In this document: piece after piece, positions 34,673 through 43,688 of the stretch | How the letters are laid out: the number at the start of each line of letters is the position of its first letter | Position numbering within the stretch: the first letter of the stretch is position 1 | Assembly: GCF_021390645.1 (NCBI RefSeq) | Contig: NZ_JAJEJT010000004.1 | Coordinates: 868,001 to 932,000, forward strand | Direction of reading: 5' to 3' | DNA length: 64,000 nt | DNA from: Paraburkholderia flagellata | Lineage (GTDB): Bacteria; Pseudomonadota; Gammaproteobacteria; Burkholderiales; Burkholderiaceae | Position numbers and translations under genes: made by a program | Notes under the pieces: generated by a model | What the model saw: only the letters and a program-made list of their open reading frames with translations | Database searches by the model: none | Told to the model about the DNA's origin: nothing

Positions 34673-34695
34673 GCCCCGCTCGCGACGAGCGGGGC
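34673..34695 (+). terminator. Rho-independent terminator of the DUF4148 gene
   Basis: Perfect 10-bp stem GCCCCGCTCG (34673-34682), loop CGA, CGAGCGGGGC (34686-34695), with a T-rich stretch (ATTTTTG) about a dozen bases later. Confidence 0.7.
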
Positions 34696-34716
34696 ATCTT
34701 GCGCGTATTTTTGCCG

Positions 34717-34727
34717 CCCCCCCCCCC
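34717..34727 (+). repeat. C11 homopolymer tract
   Basis: Eleven consecutive C between the DUF4148 terminator and the protease gene. It is outside any called gene, so slippage would not change a reading frame; it could be a sequencing trouble spot. Confidence 0.9.
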
Positions 34728-34943
34728 GCCCGAGGCGTCCTGGCCAGCCGCAACGTAAGCTAAGCACCGTCTTCGATTCGCCGGGCATGCACCGTCACGC
34801 CGCCGTGCCGAATTGCGTGCGCTACAGGACAAACCCTGCCCCCCAATTGCCTCGCGACATGACTACACTATGTGCGTCGGCATTCGTTTGCTATCCGCGA
34901 TCGTGTGCCGCCCGCCAGCACGATGACCACTGGGAGGTGTGCT

Positions 34944-36758
34944 GTGCTCCGCCTGAACTTCGCCCGCACTTCGCGCCCCGCGGCCGCGCTTGCCCTCGCG
35001 CTTGTCAGCGCTTTCTGTTTTGAGGCGAACGCGGCATCGCCGCCTGCGGCCTCCACCAAGCCGCCCGCCAACAAAGCCGCCGCCGACAAAGCTGCCAGCG
35101 CAGCGGCCGCTAACAACAAGGCCGCTAACGACAAGGCGGCTAGCGACAAGGCCGCCGCGCAGAAAGCCGCCGCCGAGACATCCGCGCCGGCGGCCGCCAC
35201 ACCCGACTTCTTCTCGCTCGCGGAGCGCTACGGCCCTGCCGTCGTGCACGTGATCGCGCGCAGCGGCGACGACCCGTCCATGCAGCCCGAGCAGGAGGCC
35301 ATCGACGACGCCGATCCTTTCTCCGCGTTCTTCAAGCGAGCGCCGAAGCCGACGTCTGACGCCGAAGCCAGCGGGCCGCGCGTCATGACGGGCGCGGGCT
35401 CCGGGTTCATCGTCAGCCCCGATGGCGTCGTGCTCACCACGGCGCATGTCGTCGACAACGCCGATCAAGTGACCGTGCGGCTCACGGACAAGCGCGAGTT
35501 CAAGGCGGAGGTGGTCGCCGTCGACCCGCAAAGCGACGTTGCCGTGCTGCAGATCGACGCTCACGATCTGCCGTTCGTGAAGCTCGCCGAGACGGCGAAG
35601 GTGCACGCCGGCGAGCCGGTGCTCTCGATCGGATCGCCGGACAGCTATCAAAACACCGTGACGACGGGCATCCTCAGCGCGACTTCGCGCACGCTGCCCG
35701 ACGGCCAGGCGTTCCCGTTCCTGCAGACCGACGTGGCGGTCAACCCCGACAACTCCGGCGGCCCGATCTTCAATCGCGCGGGCGAGGTGATCGGCATCGA
35801 CGTGCAGATTTACGCGGACGGCGGCCGCTACCAAGGCCTGACTTTTGCGATTCCGATCGACGCCGCCAACCAGTTCCGCGCCCAGTTGCAGGCGCGCAAG
35901 GCGGCGCCCGCCGCCAGCCCCAATGCGGCGAACGCGGCAAACGCCACGAGCGCAGGCACTGGCGGCACGATCCGCACATTCGGCATGCAGGTCGAAGACG
36001 TGAGCCCCGGGCTCGCGGCGGCGCTCGGCTTGTCGCACGCGGGCGGCGCGCTCGTCGACGCCGTCGATCCCGCCTCGCCCATCGGCAAAGCGGGCATCCG
36101 GGCCGGCGACGTGATCGTCCAGGTCGGCACGAAACCCGTCGACCGGGCCGCGACGCTCGCTGCCGCGCTCGCTGCCGTACCGCCAGCCAAACCCGCCTCG
36201 CTCAAGGTGATCCGCAACCGGCAGCCGGCGGTGGCCGGCTTCTCGAACACCGCGTTCGAGGCCAAGGCGGAAGATGCGCCCGCGGCGGCGGCAGGGGCAG
36301 AAGGGGCACCAGCGGCGCGAGCAACCGACGCCGCACAGGCGGCAGACAAGACCGACGCGCCAGCTGCGGCCGCCGTCGGGGATCCGGCAAGCAAGACGCC
36401 GCCGGCTAATGTGCACGCCGTCAAGACGGTGATGACGGACACGGGCGCCCCGCTCGCCCAACCTGTCACCGCGCAGACCCCGCGCCACGCGGCGGACCGC
36501 CTCGGCCTCATCGCGCACGCACTGAGCGAAGAGGAAAAGCGCTCGACCGGCCTGCCGCTCGGTTTGATGGTGGAAGCCTCGACTGGCCCCGCCGCGACCG
36601 CGGGCGTGCGGGCTGGCGACGTCGTGCTGTCGCTCGACGACACGCTGGTCGAATCGCAGGAGCAAGCCGCCGCGCTCGAAGCAAAGGCGACGAAGAGCAT
36701 GTCGCTGCTGATTCAGCGCAATAACGCGCGCAGCTTTGTTGCAGTGAAGGTTAGGTGA
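34944..36758 (+). CDS. HtrA/DegP-like periplasmic serine protease with two PDZ domains
   Basis: 604 aa. A signal peptide (AAALALALVSAFCFEANAA) is followed by a low-complexity Lys/Ala/Asn linker of about 40 residues and then a trypsin-like domain. The triad is His168 (TTAHVVD), Asp198 (PQSDVAVLQ) and Ser271 (PDNSGGPIF). The Gly before Asn-Ser in most HtrA proteins is Asp here. PDZ1 (about 350-430) and PDZ2 (about 530-600) follow, separated by an Ala/Asp-rich stretch of some 80 residues. GTG 34944 is chosen for the GGGAGG at 34932-34937. It converges on the sigma/anti-sigma block and may process envelope proteins; a role in that regulation is only inferred. Confidence 0.88.
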   Translation: MLRLNFARTSRPAAALALALVSAFCFEANAASPPAASTKPPANKAAADKAASAAAANNKAANDKAASDKAAAQKAAAETSAPAAATPDFFSLAERYGPAVVHVIARSGDDPSMQPEQEAIDDADPFSAFFKRAPKPTSDAEASGPRVMTGAGSGFIVSPDGVVLTTAHVVDNADQVTVRLTDKREFKAEVVAVDPQSDVAVLQIDAHDLPFVKLAETAKVHAGEPVLSIGSPDSYQNTVTTGILSATSRTLPDGQAFPFLQTDVAVNPDNSGGPIFNRAGEVIGIDVQIYADGGRYQGLTFAIPIDAANQFRAQLQARKAAPAASPNAANAANATSAGTGGTIRTFGMQVEDVSPGLAAALGLSHAGGALVDAVDPASPIGKAGIRAGDVIVQVGTKPVDRAATLAAALAAVPPAKPASLKVIRNRQPAVAGFSNTAFEAKAEDAPAAAAGAEGAPAARATDAAQAADKTDAPAAAAVGDPASKTPPANVHAVKTVMTDTGAPLAQPVTAQTPRHAADRLGLIAHALSEEEKRSTGLPLGLMVEASTGPAATAGVRAGDVVLSLDDTLVESQEQAAALEAKATKSMSLLIQRNNARSFVAVKVR

Positions 36759-36787
36759 AACTCGTGTGACGCTCAGGTGACGAGCGC

Positions 36788-36816
36788 GGCATGGCGGCCC
36801 CTCGAGCCGCCGTGCC
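36788..36816. terminator. Bidirectional hairpin between protease and anti-sigma genes
   Basis: GGCAtGGCGGC (36788-36798) pairs with GCCGCCgTGCC (36806-36816), 11 bp with one T-G wobble and a seven-base loop, in the gap between two convergent genes. No T tract. Confidence 0.5.
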
Positions 36817-36831
36817 CGCGCCCGGCGACGC

Positions 36832-37698
36832 TCACCGCGGCGTCAATTGCGCATAAACGTCATGCGCGAGCTGCAGCAGCGCCTTGCGGTCGATACCGCC
36901 GGAAAGCGCATACCCGAAATCCCCGTCCACCCAATAGAACACGTTCACCGGTCCATCCTGATACAGCTTGAACGCGGTGGTGTTGGCGCTCGTCTTGCGG
37001 TGCGAGATACAGAGCGTCACGCGCTCGCCTTGCGCGTTGTGATACATGAACTGCGCGACTTCGCCGCCGTCGTCGGCCGGTAACAAGCGGCCGCCCGAAA
37101 GCTCGAAGCCGCTCTTCGAGAGCATCGGCGCGCGCACGTTGGTGCCGAGCCGGTTGGCGAGCCACTTCACGAAGTCCTGCTCCTGACTGTCGTCCATCGT
37201 ATCGGGCCGCACCACCGTCGGCATGTAGACCACGTGCGCGAGCGCCGCTTGCTGGGCGAAGCGCATGGAGCCGTCCGCGCTCACCGCACGCAGTTCGCCG
37301 CCGCCAGCCGCGCCTGGGGGTCCGCCCGCGCTGCTCATGCCGCTCATGCCGTGGTGCATGCCCCAGCCGATTCCCACGCCCAGCACGAGCGTCGCCGCGA
37401 GGCCCGCGAAGCGCGGCCAGTTCGCCGCTGGCCGCGTCGCCGGCCCCGTGTTATGCACCGCTTTAGCCTGAGGCTCAGGCGCGGCCACGCGCAGGCGAGC
37501 GGGCAGCGGTTCGTTGAGCACGCGGTCGTAACGCTCGTGCAGCAGGTTGTTGAGCGCGAAGAAGTCGCTCGCGCGCGCGGCGAGCTCGGGATTGCGTTCG
37601 AGCTCGCGCTCCACGTCGGCGCGGCGCGCCTCGGAAAGCGTGCCGTCCACGTAGGCGTGGATCTCGTCTTGCGTGACTGGATTTTGTTGCTCGCTCAT
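36832..37698 (-). CDS. Membrane anti-sigma factor partner of the ECF sigma factor
   Basis: 288 aa. It begins with the short acidic N-terminal helices of anti-sigma factors (VTQDEIHAYVDGTLSEARRADVERELERNPELAARASDF), without a zinc HxxxCxxC motif. One membrane segment follows (FAGLAATLVLGVGIGWGMHHG, about residues 95-115), then a Gly-rich linker and a periplasmic domain that ends YGALSGGIDR-like and LLQLAHDVYAQLTPR. It overlaps the sigma factor gene by ATGA, the usual arrangement. It probably holds the sigma factor at the membrane until a signal, or cleavage, releases it. Confidence 0.85.
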   Translation of the reverse strand: MSEQQNPVTQDEIHAYVDGTLSEARRADVERELERNPELAARASDFFALNNLLHERYDRVLNEPLPARLRVAAPEPQAKAVHNTGPATRPAANWPRFAGLAATLVLGVGIGWGMHHGMSGMSSAGGPPGAAGGGELRAVSADGSMRFAQQAALAHVVYMPTVVRPDTMDDSQEQDFVKWLANRLGTNVRAPMLSKSGFELSGGRLLPADDGGEVAQFMYHNAQGERVTLCISHRKTSANTTAFKLYQDGPVNVFYWVDGDFGYALSGGIDRKALLQLAHDVYAQLTPR

Positions 37699-38213
37699 CG
37701 CACCACCTTCAGATTCGCACGCGGGACGGAACCGGCCATGAGCGCGCGCAGGCGCTCACGTCCCCTCGAAAGACGCGACATGACCGTACCGATCGGTATG
37801 TCGAGCGCCAATGCGACATCGGCGTAACTCATTTCCTCCAGCCCCACCAAAAGCACCACTTCACGCTGCTCCACGGGAAGGCGTTGCAGCGCGAAATCGA
37901 GATCGCGCACTTCGAGCGCGCCCGTCTGCGTAGCGGGCACGGCGTAGTCGGTTTCGGGCACGCTTTCGTCGTCGACGGAAACGTGCGCGCCGCGCGCCGC
38001 CGACTTACGCACCTGGTTCACGAAGATGTTGTGCATGATCGTGAAAAGCCAGGCGCGCAGGTCGGTACCCGGGCGAAACAGCTCCGTGCGAGCGATCGCA
38101 CGTTCGAGCGTGTCCTGCACGAGGTCGTCGGCGAGCTCGCGGTTGTTGATCAGCGCGCGCGCGTAGCGTCGCAGGCGCGGCACGTGTTCTATCAGCTCGT
38201 CACGGATGTCCAT
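37695..38213 (-). CDS. ECF RNA polymerase sigma factor
   Basis: 172 aa. Region 2 is RELADDLVQDTLERAIARTELFRPGTDLRAWLFTIMHNIFVNQVRKSAAR. Region 4 is LQRLPVEQREVVLLVGLEEMSYADVALALDIPIGTVMSRLSRGRERLRALM. It is followed immediately by its anti-sigma gene (ATGA overlap). A second anti-sigma-like gene lies 55 bases upstream on the same strand. The target promoters are unknown; control of its own operon is likely. Confidence 0.92.
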   Translation of the reverse strand: MDIRDELIEHVPRLRRYARALINNRELADDLVQDTLERAIARTELFRPGTDLRAWLFTIMHNIFVNQVRKSAARGAHVSVDDESVPETDYAVPATQTGALEVRDLDFALQRLPVEQREVVLLVGLEEMSYADVALALDIPIGTVMSRLSRGRERLRALMAGSVPRANLKVVR

Positions 38214-38268
38214 GTTTCATCCTGGATTGCTGCAAGGGTCATTGCGCGGTTTGCATCGTCGGGCGGCT

Positions 38269-39000
38269 TCACGATCCGTCGCCCTCGCGCGCCGGCGGCG
38301 TGGCGAGCGTCGCGAGGTCCGCTGCGCGCATCAGGCCGCGCGTTTGCGCGTTGCCCGCGAGCACCCAGCGCGTGCCGCGCTCGCGCCACATCAAAAGCCT
38401 CAGCGGACCCGCGCGGTGCGCGCTCCATTGGGGCGCCGCGCCCGCCAGCCACGCGCGGCTCGCGAGCAGCACCACGCGCTCGCCCTGGCTGTTCTCGTAG
38501 ACATAGCGCTGCGCGCTCGCAAACGGGCCAACCCGCACTTCGCCGCCGCCGAGAAAGTGCAGACCGGCCGCGCTAAAATCGAACGGCGCACGCGCCGCGC
38601 CTGATTCCAGCGCCTCTGGCTGCGCGTTTTCCGCCTCCATCAGAGCCATGACCGCGGCGTTGTTCAGCACTTGCTGCGACGGTTGCGTCACGGCAATCCA
38701 CCCCAATGCCGCGGCCACCAGCGCCAGGGCCGCCGCAAGAGCGGTAGCGTAGCGCAACACCCGCCTGCCTCGGTTCGCAGCGGTGCGCGAGTACGTCGTC
38801 TGTGCGGCCTGCGCCGGGTACGCGGCGCGGATCTGGGCGTTCAGGCGCCGGTAAAACAGGATGCGATGCCATTCGCCAGGCTTGCCCGCAAGGTAGTGCC
38901 GAACGTGTGCCGCGCGCGCGCCTGCAAGCGTGCCGTCGCTATAGGCCTGGATATCGGCTTCGGAAACTGGCGGCTCGTCGAGCGGCCCGCGGAACTTCAT
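38269..39000 (-). CDS. Second anti-sigma-like membrane protein
   Basis: 243 aa. It has the same plan as the anti-sigma factor two genes on: an N-terminal helical part (PVSEADIQAYSDGTLAGARAAHVRHYLAGKPGEWHRILFYRRL), one membrane segment (YATALAAALALVAAALGWIAV, about residues 85-105) and a periplasmic part with short matching phrases (VYENSQGERVVLLASR against MYHNAQGERVTLCISH). ATG 39000 starts the conserved part; the frame is open for 44 codons upstream without support. It precedes the sigma gene by 55 bases, probably in one operon. Whether it binds the same sigma factor is not known. Confidence 0.72.
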   Translation of the reverse strand: MKFRGPLDEPPVSEADIQAYSDGTLAGARAAHVRHYLAGKPGEWHRILFYRRLNAQIRAAYPAQAAQTTYSRTAANRGRRVLRYATALAAALALVAAALGWIAVTQPSQQVLNNAAVMALMEAENAQPEALESGAARAPFDFSAAGLHFLGGGEVRVGPFASAQRYVYENSQGERVVLLASRAWLAGAAPQWSAHRAGPLRLLMWRERGTRWVLAGNAQTRGLMRAADLATLATPPAREGDGS

Positions 39001-39267
39001 GATCGTGGTTCGATGCTGATTGGGTGGCGATGCGGGAACTAACACGCGGCGGGCGCGGATTATTCCTGCGGGCGGCGAAATTCCCCTTTTTGCGCTGCGC
39101 TCGAGCGATTTTGCGCCGCGCGGGCCGCTCATTCATCGCATCCGCATAAAAAAACGCCACATTACCCGCATTGAATAATATTTGAATTATTTCCTTAAAA
39201 GCGCGTGCGAGCATCACGCCCAACTGCCGTACACCGTGCGGCAGGTTCGTGATTTACGGGAATTCAA

Positions 39268-41460
39268 GTGAAAAATGCTGCTCGCCTCATTGCCTTGTCA
39301 GTCGCGCTGCAAGGTCTCGCCATTCAACCCTCTGTTGCGCAAAGCGCGCTCAACTACAACACGTCCTGGATCGGCAACAGCTTCGGTTTCGGTGACGCCA
39401 AGTGGATACAGCAAGACGTGGAGGCCATTGCCGTCGCGCCCGACGGCACCGTCTATGCAAACGCGCCCTGGGACGAAAGCGGCAGCGAGATCGGCGTTTA
39501 CCGCGGCGGCGACAAGCTCGCCGTGGCCGGCAACACGCACGGCTGGGGCAACGCGGGCGGCGACGCCATCGCGGCGAACAGCACCTATGTGTATGCCGCG
39601 ATGTCGATCGGCAACGAGAGCAACGGCCTCGTGGGCGCGGACTATCCGCCCGCGAACCAGACGTGGTTCGGCGTGACGCGCCGTCTGCGCTCGAACGTGG
39701 CGCAGGGCGCGCCGTTCGCAAGCGGCATTGGCAACAGCGCGAACGCGACGAAAAACAGCTTCCTGCGCGTGCTCGCCGCGCCGGGCGGCAGCGACGGCGC
39801 CGTGCGCGGCCTCGCGGCCACCGATGCCGAGTTGTACGTTTCCGATACCGCGGACAACCGCATCGTGGTCTACGACGCGCAGACCATGCGTCAACTGCGT
39901 TCGTTCACCGTGCCCACGCCGGGGCGCATCGCGCTCGCGAGCGACGGCACGCTGTGGCTGATCCAGGGCTTGCAGGACGCGAATGGCCCGAGCATCGGTC
40001 ACTACCGCGAGGACGGCACCGCGCTCAACGATGCGCCCGTGCTGCCCGCGGGCACCGTGCCGACCGACCTCGCCTTCGCGCCATCCGGCCAGCTCTCGAT
40101 TGCCGACAACGGCCCCTCGCAACAGATCCTGCTCTACGCGCGCGCGTCGAACGGCCAGATGGCGGCAGCGGGCACGCTGGGCACGCGCCAGGGCATCTTC
40201 CACGTCCTGGAGGGCAAGCCCGGCGACTGGCGCTTCAACGGCATCACCAGCATTGGCTACGACCAGGCGGGCAATCTGTACGTCGCGCAGAACGGCCAGG
40301 GGCCACGACCATATGGCACCGCGCTCGTAGGCCAGGGCGCTGTGCTCGAAAGCTACGTGATGAGCGGGCGCTCGCTGGGCTGGCGCCTCTATGGCCTCAC
40401 CTTCGTCGATGCCGCCGCCTTCGACCCGGCCAATACCGCGAACGTCTTTACCGGCTCGAAACGCTTCACGCTCGACTACGGCCAGGCGCCTGGCAAGCAA
40501 TGGACCTATGGCGGCTTCACGCTCAATCGCTTCAGCTATCCCGACGATCCTGCGCTCCATTCCACGCGCGGCGTGCGCGGCTCGCCGATGGTGCGCCGCT
40601 TCGACGGCCGGCGGTTCCTCTATACGCTCGACCAGTACGCACACTACCTGAACATCTACCGCTACTCGCCCGCAACCGATGGCGACGTCGCAATTCCCTC
40701 GGGCCTGCTCGCCCAGAATCCGATGCCGGGCAATTGGCCCGCTGGTCAACCAACCTACGGCGAATGGATGTGGCGCGACGCAAACGGCGACGGCCATGTG
40801 GACGCCAGCGAGATCACCTCGAACCCCTCGACGGGCGCGACTGTCGGCAACGGCTACTGGTGGGTGGACACGCCCGGCAACGTGTGGCTCGCCACGCCGC
40901 TTTCGGGTATCCGTGAGATGCCGATGCAAGGGCTCGACGCACAGGGCAATCCCCAGTACACCTACGCATCGTCGAAGATGTTCCCGATGCCCGCGCCGTT
41001 CAACCGCATTGCGCGCATTGTCTACCTAGCCGAAACCGACACGATGTACATCACCGGCTTCACCGCGGACATTCCGTGGGATGCGTCGCACTGGAAGGAA
41101 GCGGGGCCTGTGCTCGCGCGCTATGACAACTGGTCGAGCGGTTCGCCCACGCTCACATGGCAGGCGTCGTTGCCCTGGAACAAGAGCAGCAGTCCGCAGG
41201 TGACGACGGTGGGCATCGCCGTGGCCGGAAACTACGTGTTCATCGCCGAGCTATACACGCAGAAGATCGACGTGTACGACGCGCGCAGCGGCCAGCTCGT
41301 CGGCTCGATGACGCCCGGTGCCAACGTGGGCAACACGAGCGGATGGGTGGACATTTATATGGGCATGAGCGCGGCGCGGCGCGACAACGGCGACTACGTG
41401 GTGCTCGTGGAGGACGACGCGCGCGCGAAAATCCTGATGTATGACTGGACGCCGGGTTGA
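39268..41460 (+). CDS. Secreted beta-propeller-like protein with an EF-hand loop, unknown function
   Basis: 730 aa. The signal peptide is cut after SVA (MKNAARLIALSVALQGLAIQPSVA|QS). The body repeats motifs of propeller blades: VEAIAVAPDGTVYANAPWDESGSEIGVYRGG, RGLAATDAELYVSDTADNRIVVYDAQTMRQLRSF, ITSIGYDQAGNLYVAQNGQG and GIAVAGNYVFIAELYTQKIDVYDARSGQLVGSM (NHL/SMP-30-like). Residues 504-515, DANGDGHVDASE, form a canonical calcium-binding EF-hand loop. I do not know the family function. The start is GTG 39268 with only GGGA upstream. AT-rich DNA with a possible inverted repeat (39174-39191) precedes it. It is convergent with wspR. Confidence 0.7.
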   Translation: MKNAARLIALSVALQGLAIQPSVAQSALNYNTSWIGNSFGFGDAKWIQQDVEAIAVAPDGTVYANAPWDESGSEIGVYRGGDKLAVAGNTHGWGNAGGDAIAANSTYVYAAMSIGNESNGLVGADYPPANQTWFGVTRRLRSNVAQGAPFASGIGNSANATKNSFLRVLAAPGGSDGAVRGLAATDAELYVSDTADNRIVVYDAQTMRQLRSFTVPTPGRIALASDGTLWLIQGLQDANGPSIGHYREDGTALNDAPVLPAGTVPTDLAFAPSGQLSIADNGPSQQILLYARASNGQMAAAGTLGTRQGIFHVLEGKPGDWRFNGITSIGYDQAGNLYVAQNGQGPRPYGTALVGQGAVLESYVMSGRSLGWRLYGLTFVDAAAFDPANTANVFTGSKRFTLDYGQAPGKQWTYGGFTLNRFSYPDDPALHSTRGVRGSPMVRRFDGRRFLYTLDQYAHYLNIYRYSPATDGDVAIPSGLLAQNPMPGNWPAGQPTYGEWMWRDANGDGHVDASEITSNPSTGATVGNGYWWVDTPGNVWLATPLSGIREMPMQGLDAQGNPQYTYASSKMFPMPAPFNRIARIVYLAETDTMYITGFTADIPWDASHWKEAGPVLARYDNWSSGSPTLTWQASLPWNKSSSPQVTTVGIAVAGNYVFIAELYTQKIDVYDARSGQLVGSMTPGANVGNTSGWVDIYMGMSAARRDNGDYVVLVEDDARAKILMYDWTPG

Positions 41461-41479
41461 ACCCCGACGCCTCGATGCC

Positions 41480-42631
41480 TTACCCGCGCTCCGTCACGTG
41501 CGTGGAAAACGCCACGCGATTACGCCCATCGCGCTTGGCCCGGTAGAGCGCGGCGTCGGCTTCCTCGATCAGCGCCGTTTCCGCGAGCCCCGGCGCGGGC
41601 GTGAGCGTGGCCACGCCGATGCTGATCGTGAGGTGCTCGCTCACGGCCGAGCCCACGTGCGGCAGCGCGAGTCCCGCCACGTCGCGGCGCATTTTCTCGG
41701 CAAGCAGACGCGCGCCCGCGCTGCCCGTGCCCGGCAAAACGACTGCGAACTCCTCGCCGCCGAAGCGCGCCACGAGATCGCGCGGTTGACGTATCTCGCG
41801 ACGGATCGTCGTCGCCACCGAGCGCAGCACGTTGTCGCCGGCCACGTGGCCGTAGGTGTCGTTATAGGGCTTGAAGTAGTCCACGTCGATCATCAGCAGC
41901 GACACTTCGGTGCGCTCGCGCTCCGCGCGTTTCCACTCGGCGCTCAGGAATTCGTCGAGATAACGCCGGTTCGAGAGGCCCGTAAGGCCATCCGAATGCG
42001 TGAGGCGGCGCAGTTCGAGGTTCGCGCGGAGCAGTTCCTGCTGCGAGCGGCGCAGCGCGCGATACGCTTCGTCGCGCTGGAGCATGTTTACGTAGGATCG
42101 CGAATGATATTTCACGCGCGCGATCAGCTCGACGCTGTCCGGCAGCTTGACGAGGTAATCGTTCGCGCCCGAGGCGAACGCCGCGCTCTTGATGGCGGGC
42201 TCTTCCTTGGTGGAAAGCACGATGATCGGCACGTCGCGCGTCGCTTCGTTCGCGCGATAGGCGCGCACGAGCGTGAGGCCGTCGGTGCCCGGCATCACGA
42301 GGTCCTGCAGGATCACGGTCGGGCGCACTTCCTCGGCGGTGCGCACGGCCTGGTCGGGATGCGCGCAATAGTGGAAGTCGATCTCGCGCTCGCTCGCGAG
42401 CGCCCGGCGCACGGCCTCGGCCACGATCGCCTGGTCGTCCACCAGCAGCACCATCATCGGCATCTCGGTGGTGGGCAGCGGTTGCTCAAGCGCGCTGCGC
42501 ACGGCCTCCAGCGCGACGGCGAGCGAGGCGTCGTCGGCGCTGCTGGGGTCGCGGGCCACATCGAGGCCCGTCTCGAGGCCCGTGCCATCGGCAACGTCTG
42601 CGCTGGTTGGAAGAGTGGACTTCTCGGTCAT
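41480..42631 (-). CDS. wspR: Wsp response regulator-diguanylate cyclase
   Basis: 383 aa. An N-terminal extension of about 55 residues precedes the receiver domain with Asp110 ([13 protein letters not shown]); a helix and then the GGDEF domain follow, with GGEEF at 291-295 ([15 protein letters not shown]). In the Wsp system WspE phosphorylates it, which raises c-di-GMP synthesis. The inhibitory RxxD site before GGEEF reads Q282-P-R-D285, with Arg one place off, so product inhibition may be weakened. It is the last gene of the operon, 31 bases after wspF, as in Pseudomonas. The start ATG 42631 gives a longer protein than Pseudomonas WspR; the Met at residue 57 is an alternative. Confidence 0.93.
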   Translation of the reverse strand: MTEKSTLPTSADVADGTGLETGLDVARDPSSADDASLAVALEAVRSALEQPLPTTEMPMMVLLVDDQAIVAEAVRRALASEREIDFHYCAHPDQAVRTAEEVRPTVILQDLVMPGTDGLTLVRAYRANEATRDVPIIVLSTKEEPAIKSAAFASGANDYLVKLPDSVELIARVKYHSRSYVNMLQRDEAYRALRRSQQELLRANLELRRLTHSDGLTGLSNRRYLDEFLSAEWKRAERERTEVSLLMIDVDYFKPYNDTYGHVAGDNVLRSVATTIRREIRQPRDLVARFGGEEFAVVLPGTGSAGARLLAEKMRRDVAGLALPHVGSAVSEHLTISIGVATLTPAPGLAETALIEEADAALYRAKRDGRNRVAFSTHVTERG

Positions 42632-42662
42632 GATGTCGGTCGCGTCTCGTGATGGCTGGCGT

Positions 42663-43688
42663 TTAGCCGGCAGATTGATGCAGTGATTTCACCCGGCTCG
42701 CAAGCTCGGGGGCAATGGCGTCGAGCGGCAGGATCGCGCGCGCGGCGAACAGCGCCGCCGCCGCCTTGGGCATGCCGTACACGGCGCTGGTCGCCTCGTC
42801 CTGTGCGATGGTGTGCCAGCCCTTGGCGCGCATCGCCTTCAGGCCGATGGCGCCGTCGCGCCCCATGCCGGTGAGCAGCACGCCAATCGCCTCGCCCGTC
42901 CAGCGCTCGACGAGGCTGTGAAAGAACGTATCGACGGAGGGACGGTATGGTGTGTCGGCCGGCTCGCGAGTGTAAGCCAGCTTGCCGCCCGCTGTCATGT
43001 GCAGATGATCGTTGGTCGCGGCGAGCAGCACGCAGCCGGGCGCAGGCTCCTCGCCTTCGAGCGCAATGCGCACCGTGAGCGGGGTCTGTCCGTCGAGCCA
43101 GTCGGCCATGCCCGCGGCGAACGACTGGTCCACGTGCTGCACGATCACGATGCTCGCGCCGAAACCGGCGGGCAGCGCGCCGAGCACGGCGGCGAGCGCG
43201 CCAGGGCCGCCCGCCGAGGCGCCGATCGCGACGAGCGGCGCCTTCGACACGCCTGGCACTGCTGCGCCCGACGCGCGCGCGGTGAAATCGAGCGCGCCGG
43301 AAACGCGCCCGATCTGCTCGATCTTCGCGAGCAACAGGTCCATCGTGCGGCGCGTATCGGGCCCGGCGAGCGTGGGCGTATCGACGGCATCGAGCGCGCC
43401 CGCGCCCATCGCCTCGTACACGCGCCAGGCGTTCGCACCCACGCTGCTCGTCACGATCAAAATGGGGCACGGCGAGCGCGCCATGATCTGCCGCGTAGCC
43501 TCCACGCCGTCGAGTTTCGGCATCACGAGATCCATGAGGATCACGTCGGGCACTTGCGCCGCGCAGAACTGCACGGCTTCCTCGCCGTTCGCTGCGACCC
43601 ACAGCACGCGATGGCCTGGCCGCGTCGCGATGGCGTGCCGCAGTGCCTCGACTGCGAGCGGCATGTCGTTGGCGATACCGATTTTCAT
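42663..43688 (-). CDS. wspF: Chemosensory methylesterase, CheB type
   Basis: 341 aa. An N-terminal receiver domain (phospho-acceptor Asp53, [13 protein letters not shown]) is linked to the CheB methylesterase domain with the triad Ser159 (GASAGGPG), His185 (QHVDQSF) and Asp278 (GMGRDGA). It removes methyl groups from the WspA receptor and so damps signalling; loss of it locks the system on in Pseudomonas. It overlaps wspE by ATGA. Confidence 0.95.
   Translation of the reverse strand: MKIGIANDMPLAVEALRHAIATRPGHRVLWVAANGEEAVQFCAAQVPDVILMDLVMPKLDGVEATRQIMARSPCPILIVTSSVGANAWRVYEAMGAGALDAVDTPTLAGPDTRRTMDLLLAKIEQIGRVSGALDFTARASGAAVPGVSKAPLVAIGASAGGPGALAAVLGALPAGFGASIVIVQHVDQSFAAGMADWLDGQTPLTVRIALEGEEPAPGCVLLAATNDHLHMTAGGKLAYTREPADTPYRPSVDTFFHSLVERWTGEAIGVLLTGMGRDGAIGLKAMRAKGWHTIAQDEATSAVYGMPKAAAALFAARAILPLDAIAPELASRVKSLHQSAG

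Noticed and set aside
34717..34727. C11 tract as a phase-variation switch
   Set aside because: It is not inside a reading frame and too far (over 200 bases) from the protease start to set promoter spacing with confidence.
34863..36665. 600-codon open frame on the minus strand
   Set aside because: Antisense to the HtrA-like gene; Arg/Gly-rich translation caused by its Ala/Lys-rich codons.
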